Source: Thermococcaceae archaeon (GTDB lineage: Archaea > Methanobacteriota_B > Thermococci > Thermococcales > Thermococcaceae). From it: a stretch of 7,109 bases of DNA. This document shows positions 1 to 5,706 of the stretch, piece by piece. The notes under the pieces were generated by a model. It was not told where the DNA came from, did not search any database, and saw only the letters and a list, made by a program, of their open reading frames with translations. The stretch is from NCBI GenBank assembly GCA_026986455.1, contig JALSON010000171.1:1-7109 (forward strand), written 5' to 3'. A program made the position numbers and the translations under genes. How positions within the stretch are numbered: the stretch's first letter is position 1; every line of letters starts with the position of its first letter.

Positions 1-138
1 CAGGCTCATCACCAGAGGTATCAGAAAGGGTTCAATGGAGGTTCCGTAGTAAAGCGCAACTGCCAATGGAGCAAGAAATGAGAGGCTGAAAAGCATCATT
101 ATCTCACCGAGAAGCGCCAGGGTTTCCCTCAGCCTCAC
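1..138 (-). CDS. trkH: TrkH-type potassium uptake membrane subunit, N-terminal fragment
   Basis: Only the first 46 codons are in the window; the gene continues past the left edge. The reading frame opens with GTG at 138-136, overlapping the TGA stop of trkA (137-135) in a GTGA junction, so the two genes are translationally coupled. A purine-rich GGAGGGGG stretch lies 9 nt upstream of the GTG and could serve as ribosome binding site. The visible peptide is a short basic start (VRLRETLALLGEIMML) followed by hydrophobic segments around residues 14-30 and 36-46, as expected for the first helices of a TrkH/KtrB K+ transporter. TrkH proteins form the K+-conducting pore that is gated by the cytosolic TrkA ring. 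The assignment rests mainly on its position directly downstream of trkA, because the fragment contains no selectivity-filter motif. Another membrane protein cannot be excluded. Confidence 0.72.
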   Translation of the reverse strand, partial: MRLRETLALLGEIMMLFSLSFLAPLAVALYYGTSIEPFLIPLVMSL

Positions 139-1301
139 AGAATCATGCCCCCTCCCTCGGTGATCACGGTGGCAACGTCGCCTTTTTTGAGCTTCAGGTC
201 AGGATCAGGGGGTATGAGCTTTCCGTCCCTGAGCAGCGGCCCCGGTGTTTCTGAAAGCTCTCCAAGGGTCGTCCCCTCCAGCTCATCCCCGCTGAGAGCA
301 TACACCTGAAACTCGGGTCTTGTAACCACCCCTAGAACCGCATTCCCCCTGACCGCCGCGGTTATCCTTCCGGCGGTTTCGAGCTCAGGGCTGAAGGGAA
401 TGACCCCAAGCTTCTCAAACATGGCCATGTGCGAGCTCCGGTGAACCACGGAGAAAACCCTCTCTATACCGCTCTCCCTCGCAATGGCTGATGCAAAAAG
501 ACACTCCTCATCCCTGTCAAATGCCACAATTGCAGCATCAGCCTCGCTGAGATTTTCCTCAGACCATAAAAAGTCACTGAAGGCGTCTCCTTTGATTATG
601 GTAACCCCGTCAAGCTCTTCCGCCGTTTTCTCCGCATCCCCCTCCACGAGCTTAACCGTCTTCCCCTTCGCCGACAGCATTTTTGCAACGAGCTTTCCCG
701 TTTCTCCCACTCCAAGCACCAGGACTTTTTTAGCCTCTGACATCTCAAAGGAGCTCTCTATCATGCTCTTTGTCGCTATTATAATGTTTTTACCACCTAT
801 TTCGAAAGACCACAGATTTTCAGCTCCGGAGCTGCTTATCCCGATGTATATGTCACCGTAAAGCCTCCTGAAGAAAACCAGCTGGGGGTAGTCCACGACC
901 CTGACTATGCCCTCCGCCACAAGGGGGACGGCACAGACCATCAGGTCAACACCGAGGGTTTTTCTCCCATGCCCCCAGACTTTGAGGTACTCCATCCTCT
1001 TGACCCTCGCTATCGTAAATGGATTCCCCATGGTTTTGGAGAGAGCACTAACTATTATGTTCGTCTGGTCATTGTCCGTTGTTGTCACGAGGTAGTCTGC
1101 CTCACCGACGTTTGCCCTCCCCAGGGTCTCCGGGAGGGTGGCGTCCCCCGAAACAGCAAGAACATCGAGCATGTACTCAATTTCATCGAGAATCCGCCGG
1201 TTACGGTCAATAACAGTGACTTCATGGTTCATGGAGAGCCACTTGGCAATGAGAAATCCCGTCCTTCCGGCACCTACAACGACAACCTTCAACCGCTTCA
1301 C
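135..1301 (-). CDS. trkA: Trk potassium transporter regulatory subunit TrkA (two RCK modules)
   Basis: This is a cytosolic NAD(H)/nucleotide-binding protein that forms the gating ring of the Trk K+ uptake system. The 388 residues hold two Rossmann-type RCK_N domains. The first has a GAGRTG loop at residues 10-15 with an acidic residue at the end of strand 2 (D32). The second has a GVGETG loop at 197-202 with E220 in the equivalent place. A TrkA_C-like domain closes the protein (about 306-388, with the typical GDEL..TLGEL...LLRDG....P..D..L..GD pattern). The first TrkA_C unit (about 125-185) is short and divergent. Two-module TrkA proteins are known; E. coli TrkA is 458 aa, so this one is compact. 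The start is GTG at 1301-1299; an in-frame TAG lies two codons upstream, so it cannot begin much earlier. The end overlaps the downstream membrane-subunit gene by 4 nt. Family call is firm; ligand specificity of each module is not determined. Confidence 0.93.
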   Translation of the reverse strand: MKRLKVVVVGAGRTGFLIAKWLSMNHEVTVIDRNRRILDEIEYMLDVLAVSGDATLPETLGRANVGEADYLVTTTDNDQTNIIVSALSKTMGNPFTIARVKRMEYLKVWGHGRKTLGVDLMVCAVPLVAEGIVRVVDYPQLVFFRRLYGDIYIGISSSGAENLWSFEIGGKNIIIATKSMIESSFEMSEAKKVLVLGVGETGKLVAKMLSAKGKTVKLVEGDAEKTAEELDGVTIIKGDAFSDFLWSEENLSEADAAIVAFDRDEECLFASAIARESGIERVFSVVHRSSHMAMFEKLGVIPFSPELETAGRITAAVRGNAVLGVVTRPEFQVYALSGDELEGTTLGELSETPGPLLRDGKLIPPDPDLKLKKGDVATVITEGGGMIL

Positions 1302-1378
1302 CTGCTATTAACTCTGGAACCTTCACCTCTAAAAGATTGTCCCATGCATGTTATGTTTACTCGAAACATCAAAAAAGG

Positions 1379-1400
1379 CTTACATATACCATATTTCAAA
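1379..1400 (-). promoter_or_regulatory. Candidate trkA promoter (weak)
   Basis: Read on the minus strand, the AT-rich stretch TTTGAAATATGGTATATG lies about 80-100 nt upstream of the trkA GTG and has an A-rich BRE-like part followed by a TATA-like part. Its TATA element departs from the usual Thermococcales form (TTTATA/TTTAAA), and no better candidate is seen closer to the gene. The plus strand of the same stretch (AAAAAAGGCTTACATATA, from 1371) also looks promoter-like, so the orientation is uncertain. Confidence 0.3.
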
Positions 1401-1476
1401 AACAGGGGCCAAAACATTCTTTGGAGATTCCGGATTCCCCGATTATCTGCCTGAACATGCAACAGAGCAAGGACCG

Positions 1477-1490
1477 GCGAAAAATTTAAG
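1477..1490 (+). promoter_or_regulatory. BRE/TATA promoter of the lipoprotein gene
   Basis: GCGAAAAATTTAAG combines a purine-rich BRE (CGAAAA) with a TATA-like AATTTAAG. Archaeal transcription starts about 22-27 nt downstream of the TATA centre, which predicts initiation near 1510-1514. That gives a leader of roughly 45 nt before the ATG at 1558 and places the palindrome at 1513-1536 at the very 5' end of the transcript. Confidence 0.65.
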
Positions 1491-1512
1491 TAAAGATGGG
1501 CTCCTCTGGATA

Positions 1513-1536
1513 GTGAAGGCATGAAAATGCCATCAC
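1513..1536 (+). promoter_or_regulatory. Interrupted palindrome / GAAA-loop hairpin at predicted transcript 5' end
   Basis: The outer arms GTGA (1513-1516) and TCAC (1533-1536) and the inner arms GGCAT (1518-1522) and ATGCC (1527-1531) are exact inverted repeats, separated by a single A opposite A (1517 and 1532) and closed by GAAA (1523-1526), a GNRA tetraloop. It begins about where transcription from the 1477-1490 promoter should start. It could be a repressor operator at the start site or an RNA hairpin in the leader; the sequence alone does not decide. Confidence 0.5.
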
Positions 1537-1544
1537 ATGATGCT

Positions 1545-1557
1545 GGGAGGTGGAGGT
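1545..1557 (+). promoter_or_regulatory. Double Shine-Dalgarno that fixes the lipoprotein start
   Basis: GGGAGGTGGAGGT carries two overlapping anti-16S matches. The first (GGGAGGTG, 1545-1552) stands 5 nt from ATG 1558; the second (GGAGGT) abuts the ATG. This supports ATG 1558 over the in-frame ATGs at 1537 and 1540, which would place extra residues in front of a standard lipoprotein signal peptide. Confidence 0.75.
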
Positions 1558-2421
1558 ATGAAAAAACTGGGAATTCTGCTTATCGGAATACTCCTCGTTA
1601 GCCTGACGGCTGGATGTATAGGCGGCAAAACCTCAACAACCACCACGACCAGCGGGAGCGTATCTTCAACCGCAGGTATGACGGTCACAGCCACAACCCC
1701 GAGCCCCACCACTACCACAACCACAGCCAGCCCCCGGCCTAAAAAATACACACAGGGGGAGCTCCTGCAGCGGGTTAAAGCCGTCAGATACTTCACGTTC
1801 ACCGACAACACAACGATGATAATGCAGCTCACAATGGAGGTCAACGGGAGTGTAATGCAGAGACAGAACATGACGTTCGAGCTTAACAGGAAAGCCTATG
1901 TAGACCTCGAAAACAGAGAAGCAGAGGTAAACGGGACAACAAGGGTCTATCCGGGCGGCGCGGGCTCCGCAACCCATCAGGTCGTGATAGGTGACACCAT
2001 ATACGTGGAGGCAAACGGGATAACCCACGAGATGAAAAACGGCACCATAGCAAACCTGACATGGAACTACAACCCCATAAGCCTGGCACTGCTCTATCTG
2101 GCGAGGAAGCCTGAGAGGGAGGAATTCAAAAACGGCACGCAGTTCCTCTACTACAACATAAGCACGGAGGACATGAGGAACATGATGGCCGGCTTTGCAC
2201 CGATTGGAAAATCCAACCTGAGCGTCTGGAATGGAATCCTTGAGCTCGGTTTCAGGGATGGGAAGCTGATAAGCGAAAGGACAATGTATGAGTTCAGGCT
2301 CAGCATGAGCATTCAGGGAAGCGAAATAACCGAAGTCGGAAAGATTTATGATGAAATCCGTATATTCGATGTCAACATCAAAAAGAACGTGAAGATACCC
2401 GAAAAGAGTGTGAAAGCCTGA
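1558..2421 (+). CDS. Secreted, probably glycosylated lipoprotein of unknown function
   Basis: The product is 287 aa. It begins with a lipoprotein signal peptide: MKK, a hydrophobic core at residues 4-16, and a lipobox LTAGC with the candidate lipidated cysteine at residue 20. Residues about 25-60 form a low-complexity linker of Thr, Ser and Pro, typical of an extended surface tether and a likely O-glycosylation region. The remaining ~225 residues form a soluble domain rich in alternating polar/hydrophobic strands. It carries nine N-X-S/T sequons (for example NTT, NMT, NIS and NLS) and would face the outside of the cell. The pattern is reminiscent of LolA/LppX-like beta-sheet lipoproteins, but I see no diagnostic motif and make no functional call. 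The gene has its own promoter and stands alone, divergent from trkA and convergent with the SdpI-like operon. Gene and localisation are well supported; function is unknown. Confidence 0.85.
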   Translation: MKKLGILLIGILLVSLTAGCIGGKTSTTTTTSGSVSSTAGMTVTATTPSPTTTTTTASPRPKKYTQGELLQRVKAVRYFTFTDNTTMIMQLTMEVNGSVMQRQNMTFELNRKAYVDLENREAEVNGTTRVYPGGAGSATHQVVIGDTIYVEANGITHEMKNGTIANLTWNYNPISLALLYLARKPEREEFKNGTQFLYYNISTEDMRNMMAGFAPIGKSNLSVWNGILELGFRDGKLISERTMYEFRLSMSIQGSEITEVGKIYDEIRIFDVNIKKNVKIPEKSVKA

Positions 2422-2443
2422 TGCCCATCCGTTTTCAAGGCCT
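2422..2443. other. Convergent junction between lipoprotein gene and SdpI-like operon
   Basis: Only 22 nt separate the two converging stop codons. The stretch contains a short GTTTTC and the 8-bp palindrome AAGGCCTT (2437-2444) but no long T-run on either strand. A T5 run on the minus strand at 2384-2380 lies inside the lipoprotein gene, so minus-strand transcripts may end antisense to it. No clear terminator can be assigned. Confidence 0.35.
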
Positions 2444-3190
2444 TCAGTAGTAGCCCTCCTCGTAGGCCGAGACGAGGGATTTGAAGACCGCCCAGAATAT
2501 AACCGCGAGGCTGAGGAAAGTTAGGGCAACCCCCCATAGAGGGCTCAAGCTGACGTTTAGGGCCTCTATGATGCCAAAGAGGAACAGGAGCGTTGAGATG
2601 GTCGAAAGGGCTAGAGCAAATCCCCCTGCCATCTTTCCTTTGAACTCCGGCGCGAGCTGGAAGACAAGGGGCCTCGTGAAGAGGGCGGTGAGGAAGAGGA
2701 GGAAGGCCATGATGCCGGCCAGAAAGGCGACCTCAGAGAATTTACCCTTGCGAACAGCGAGAAAAATGAGGGAAGCAATGAGGGCGAGCTGGTAGGTGAG
2801 GTGCCTCCCGAGCTTCGGAGCCTCTATTCTCCTTCCCGGGCTTTCAGGGGCGGGCTGGCCCATCTCATCGAGCTCATACGCCTTCCTCGCTATTATGTAC
2901 GAAAGGAGGAGGATGACGCTGATTCCGGCCAGCATGACCGCCATCAGCCGCAGCATCGTCAGGAAGGGGCTTAAAGCGATGATTGCGACGCCGAGGAGGG
3001 TTAAAGCCGCCCCGGAGAAGCGGTTGGCCTCCCTCCATGCCCTCTTTGATAGGTATGTGTATCCTATGCGGAAGCCAATGCCCGGATAGCCCCACTCCTC
3101 CCTCACCCTGTAAGCCATAATTCCCCCGGCTATGAAGAGCAGGCCGATGGCGGTGGCCCACATCATTCTCAGCAGGGTGTAGGGGTTCAT
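2444..3190 (-). CDS. SdpI-like integral membrane protein, DUF1648 loop degenerate
   Basis: This is a 248-aa polytopic membrane protein with about six predicted hydrophobic segments. Residues 39-60 carry the SdpI-family signature: GFRIGYTYLS, then AWREANRFSG. It is a paralogue of the gene just upstream (3187-3975): the N-terminal motif and the YQLALIAS helix (residues 133-140) align well. The segment after that helix lacks the PD.V.THFN.HG.PD block that defines DUF1648 in the neighbour, and is replaced by a short RKGKFSEVA linker. In Bacillus, SdpI protects against the SDP peptide toxin and signals to its repressor; whether an archaeal homologue does this is unknown. The ATG at 3190-3188 overlaps the upstream TGA (ATGA) and is immediately preceded by a perfect GGAGGTGAT Shine-Dalgarno, so it should be efficiently coupled. 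It is the last gene of the PadR operon. Confidence 0.82.
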   Translation of the reverse strand: MNPYTLLRMMWATAIGLLFIAGGIMAYRVREEWGYPGIGFRIGYTYLSKRAWREANRFSGAALTLLGVAIIALSPFLTMLRLMAVMLAGISVILLLSYIIARKAYELDEMGQPAPESPGRRIEAPKLGRHLTYQLALIASLIFLAVRKGKFSEVAFLAGIMAFLLFLTALFTRPLVFQLAPEFKGKMAGGFALALSTISTLLFLFGIIEALNVSLSPLWGVALTFLSLAVIFWAVFKSLVSAYEEGYY

Positions 3191-3975
3191 ATCACCTCCC
3201 TCACGAGGCGGATGGTCTCGACTAGTATAAAGCCGATGCTTCCAAGGGTTATCGCGCTCAGTACCGCCGGAGAGCTGAAGTTATAGGCGTTGTAGAGGAG
3301 CGAATAAACGAAGGCACCCCACAGGAGGAGCTGGATTATCGTCAGGAGCTCGAGGATTATCCTGGCCACTTTAATGTTGCCCCTGGGTATCCTGAGGGCT
3401 ATTGGATCGCGCCCGAGATAGGTGAGGGCGAGTATAAATGCTGATGCCATGAGGGGCAGGAGGAAGGCTCCGAGGGACTTGGGTTCAAAGCGGTCTGGGC
3501 TTCCATGGGCGTTGAAGTGGGTCGCCACTGTGTCCGGCATCTTTTCCCAGCTCAGGGCGAGGAGAATGATGTATGAGGCAATGAGGGCGAGCTGGAAGAG
3601 GATGTATGGTTTCACATCAACTTTATCCAGCGGCCTGACGATCCCTTCCGCCGGCTCGGATATGTCCTCAAGCTCCACGGTTTCCTTCGCTATGATGTAG
3701 CCCTTCCAGATTATCAGGGAAACCCCGATGATCATCACAAGTGTAACGAGCACAACGTTCCCGAGGAGGCTCATCAGCCCCATGATTACACCGAGCCCCA
3801 TGAAGGCCTTTCCAGCGAATTCGTTTGTTTTCCTCCATGCCTCCTCGGATGCAAATGTGTATCCAATGCGGAATCCTATGGCCATGTTGGGTTTATCCCT
3901 GAAGAGGTAGGTAAGCATGCCCGTCAGGAATATTATGGCGGATATGAAAATTCCTTCGTACGCCACATTCACCAC
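3187..3975 (-). CDS. SdpI/DUF1648-family integral membrane protein
   Basis: This is a 262-aa multi-pass membrane protein. The SdpI signature occupies residues 34-55 (GFRIGYTFAS, then AWRKTNEFAG). The DUF1648 signature MPDTVATHFNAHGSPD is at 146-161, in the loop after a helix at about 125-142. The order here is SdpI motif first and DUF1648 second, the reverse of Bacillus SdpI, where DUF1648 is N-terminal. The GTG at 3975 follows the in-frame context GTG GTG AAT GTG; the second GTG (3972) would give a GTGA overlap with the padR stop, and GTG 3966 is also possible, so the exact start is uncertain by up to three codons. It overlaps padR upstream and the second SdpI-like gene downstream by 4 nt. 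Likely role, by family inference, is an envelope sensor or immunity protein whose level is set by the PadR repressor. No toxin gene is visible beside it. Confidence 0.86.
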   Translation of the reverse strand: MVNVAYEGIFISAIIFLTGMLTYLFRDKPNMAIGFRIGYTFASEEAWRKTNEFAGKAFMGLGVIMGLMSLLGNVVLVTLVMIIGVSLIIWKGYIIAKETVELEDISEPAEGIVRPLDKVDVKPYILFQLALIASYIILLALSWEKMPDTVATHFNAHGSPDRFEPKSLGAFLLPLMASAFILALTYLGRDPIALRIPRGNIKVARIILELLTIIQLLLWGAFVYSLLYNAYNFSSPAVLSAITLGSIGFILVETIRLVREVI

Positions 3976-4325
3976 CCCTCAAGACTTTCCATCGTTTCTA
4001 TTATCGCCCCTATCTCCGCTTTTAACTCCCCCAGGACTTCCCTCCCGAGCTCCGTCATGCGGTAGTACTTCCTCGGCCTTCCCCCCACTTCGGCCCAGAA
4101 ATCCTCTACGAGATGATATTTCCTCAGGCTCTTAAGGATGTCGTACAGGGCACCTTCACTGGGCACGAGCTTTCCCCCGCTGATCCTTTCGAGCTCCTTT
4201 CTTATGGCATACCCATGCATTTCTCCCCTCTGCTCCAGAAGTAAAAGAATCAGATAGGAGTAAAGCCCCGAGCGGAGCTCCTTTTTAAGTTTTTTTACAG
4301 CCTTTTCCCTGGCACCACCGAACAA
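3969..4325 (-). CDS. PadR-family transcriptional regulator
   Basis: This is a 118-aa winged-helix DNA-binding protein of the short (PadR-s1) type, which has one C-terminal dimerisation helix. Family landmarks are LRSGLYSYLILLLLE (17-31), MHGYAI (36-41), the recognition-helix region VPSEGALYDILKSL (54-67), where the family usually has GTLYPxL and here has ALYDIL, and the wing GGRPRKYYRMTELG (81-94). PadR proteins are usually repressors that respond to small molecules or membrane stress and often control an adjacent membrane protein or transporter. The start is TTG at 4325-4323, supported by GGGGAGGT at 4339-4332 with 6-nt spacing; the next ATG is at codon 36, inside the DNA-binding domain. It is the first gene of an overlapping three-gene operon with two SdpI-like membrane proteins, so it probably represses itself and both of them (inference). 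Confidence 0.93.
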   Translation of the reverse strand: MFGGAREKAVKKLKKELRSGLYSYLILLLLEQRGEMHGYAIRKELERISGGKLVPSEGALYDILKSLRKYHLVEDFWAEVGGRPRKYYRMTELGREVLGELKAEIGAIIETMESLEGW

Positions 4326-4331
4326 TCCTTT

Positions 4332-4339
4332 ACCTCCCC
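4332..4339 (-). promoter_or_regulatory. Shine-Dalgarno supporting the TTG start of the PadR gene
   Basis: The minus strand reads GGGGAGGT, 6 nt upstream of TTG 4325. This is the only good ribosome binding site near the 5' end of the frame, and it decides for the TTG start that yields a full-length PadR domain. Confidence 0.7.
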
Positions 4340-4359
4340 ACTTAATTCTCAGCCTTCTT

Positions 4360-4388
4360 ACCGGGTTTAAACAGCACAGCTGCCGGGC
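4360..4388 (-). promoter_or_regulatory. Candidate PadR operon promoter with overlapping inverted repeats
   Basis: The minus strand holds GTTTAAAC (4372-4365), whose TTTAAA could be the TATA element placing transcription start near 4342, about 16 nt before the TTG codon. Directly upstream is the inverted repeat CAGC-TGT-GCTG (4382-4372), and the block is flanked by CCGG on both sides (4362-4365 and 4384-4387). No strong A-rich BRE precedes the TATA, so the promoter call is tentative. The inverted repeat is in the right place for an autoregulatory PadR operator. The same 73-nt gap must also contain the end of the upstream protease transcript; no clear T-run terminator is seen. Confidence 0.4.
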
Positions 4389-4398
4389 TTTCTAACCG

Positions 4399-5688
4399 TT
4401 ACCAGAGAACTTTCACCTCCTCTACTTCCTCCTTCGCTTTCCCTGCAAGTGTAAGCAGCACCGCCGCAGAGGTTAAAGCGGTTATTATGTAAATCGTGGC
4501 CAGAAGGCCTGCAGAGGGGTGGAGGTTCCAGTAGGCCGAAAGGCTGTCCATGATCCAGTGAATCAGCGTCATCACGCCAAATGCCCTTATCCCCCAGCCC
4601 TCCTTATATGCATAAGCGAAGAGCAGGGTTGTTGATGCATGGAAGAACAGCACAATAAACCTCTCAAGGAATGACACCGGAGATGCCGAGCCCCCAAAAG
4701 CAGCCGCTATCCCAACGGCCAGTATGCCTTCGGCAAATCCAAACCCAGCTCCGACATAAAGGGCCTCTTTCAGGCTCCTGTTCCTTGAGAAATAGTATTT
4801 GACGGACTCCTGTACAGCGGCGGCCATCAGCCCACTCCAGAGCACAAGGGAAACCAGAGTCCCAGCTCCAAAAAGTCGTGGAATGTTCTGAAGAGGGGTC
4901 TGTACTGCAATGGCTATAAGTAAAAGCGCCATCCCCAGGAGAAGCTCGGCAAACTTGACCTTTCTGAGATATGCTCCAAGCAGGAGGAGGGCCAGCAACG
5001 CGCCGAAAAACGGGTAAATGGCCTGAGCGGATAAGCGGAATGAAAGGCTCATGTGAAAGCCCGCTATCATGCCGTTCTCAACCGTCACGGTCACCCTGAT
5101 GTCCCTCTTCTCACAGATAAGCCTGTAGTAGTAGACCGTACCAACCCTCTTTTCAAAGGAGTATCCCCGGATTTCCCCGTTATACCGTATTATCATGTTT
5201 CTGGTCTTTTCAAAAAGCGCCCGCGTAAATACCTTCTTCATAAGGGGGCTGAAATATCCCTCAGCGAGGGAATAGTTGCCGGTAACAATGGCCTCCATCA
5301 TGGCCTCCTGCGGTGTTAAACCCGGCTCCTGATGGGGCTGGGAAACCTTCACAATCCAAAGACCGGCTATTTTCTGATTTTCAATTACGAGTTTAAAAAC
5401 AACCAAAGCCCTCTCAAAATCTACCCTCACGTATTCAGCGTTGCCCTCAGAACCGGAATAACTGGCATTGATGATCTTACCGTATTTTTCAATTAAAGAA
5501 TCCCTGAGCTCGGCAAATTTGGATTCAGGAAAAGCCGACTGCATTTGGGGTGTTAAATATGGCCTGAGATACGAGTATTCTCCCCTTTCCATTGATTTTA
5601 TAAAAGCACCGGATGCCGCTGTTTGAGCGGATACGAGGGGAAAAGTCAGAACTAACAAAGCAGTAAATAAAGACAGGGCATGCTTCAT
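4399..5688 (-). CDS. Membrane protein: signal peptide, two DUF3887-like domains, YhfC-type intramembrane protease-like domain
   Basis: The 429-aa product starts with a signal peptide (residues 1-21, ending VSAQ). Residues about 25-113 and 126-213 are two similar extracytoplasmic domains of DUF3887 type: gdy..a..y..p.M...f....f...r..i...yG.i, ending with an IAGLW/IAGFH strand. The C-terminal ~210 residues form about seven membrane helices resembling the YhfC/DUF2324 family, which belongs to the CPBP/PrsW clan of putative intramembrane proteases. Matching landmarks are E294 and K297 in AAVQESVKYY, E320 in GAGFGFAEG, H350 in FFHASTT, and H377/D381 in HWIMD. These positions make an active enzyme plausible, but activity and substrate are unproven. 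ATG 5688-5686 has GGAGGT at 5700-5695 with 6-nt spacing. It lies 18 nt after the YbjQ-family gene and is probably co-transcribed with it. I infer that the tandem outer domains sense or bind a ligand or substrate for the membrane domain. Confidence 0.8.
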   Translation of the reverse strand: MKHALSLFTALLVLTFPLVSAQTAASGAFIKSMERGEYSYLRPYLTPQMQSAFPESKFAELRDSLIEKYGKIINASYSGSEGNAEYVRVDFERALVVFKLVIENQKIAGLWIVKVSQPHQEPGLTPQEAMMEAIVTGNYSLAEGYFSPLMKKVFTRALFEKTRNMIIRYNGEIRGYSFEKRVGTVYYYRLICEKRDIRVTVTVENGMIAGFHMSLSFRLSAQAIYPFFGALLALLLLGAYLRKVKFAELLLGMALLLIAIAVQTPLQNIPRLFGAGTLVSLVLWSGLMAAAVQESVKYYFSRNRSLKEALYVGAGFGFAEGILAVGIAAAFGGSASPVSFLERFIVLFFHASTTLLFAYAYKEGWGIRAFGVMTLIHWIMDSLSAYWNLHPSAGLLATIYIITALTSAAVLLTLAGKAKEEVEEVKVLW

Positions 5689-5706
5689 GGGGCAACCTCC
5701 GGCAGC

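Noticed and set aside
969..1454. Plus-strand open frame of 161 codons across the 5' part of trkA
   Set aside because: It lies antisense to a clear TrkA Rossmann domain, and its composition is typical of the complement of a coding frame.
1298..1522. Minus-strand open frame of 74 codons in the trkA upstream region
   Set aside because: It has no family resemblance or ribosome binding site, and it spans the predicted lipoprotein promoter and an AT-rich, promoter-like segment.
1521..1598. Short plus-strand reading frame (ATG AAA ATG CCA ...) overlapping the lipoprotein start, as a possible leader peptide
   Set aside because: It has no proper Shine-Dalgarno, its first codons are part of the hairpin, and it runs in another frame through the signal peptide. 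Coincidence is the simpler explanation.
2437..2444. AAGGCCTT palindrome at the convergent junction as a bidirectional terminator
   Set aside because: It is only 8 bp with no loop and no adjacent long T-run; archaeal terminators depend mainly on T-runs.
2444..4325. A complete toxin-immunity cassette including an SdpC-like toxin
   Set aside because: No small secreted peptide with a toxin-like hydrophobic domain is found in or next to the operon; only regulator and SdpI-like genes are present.
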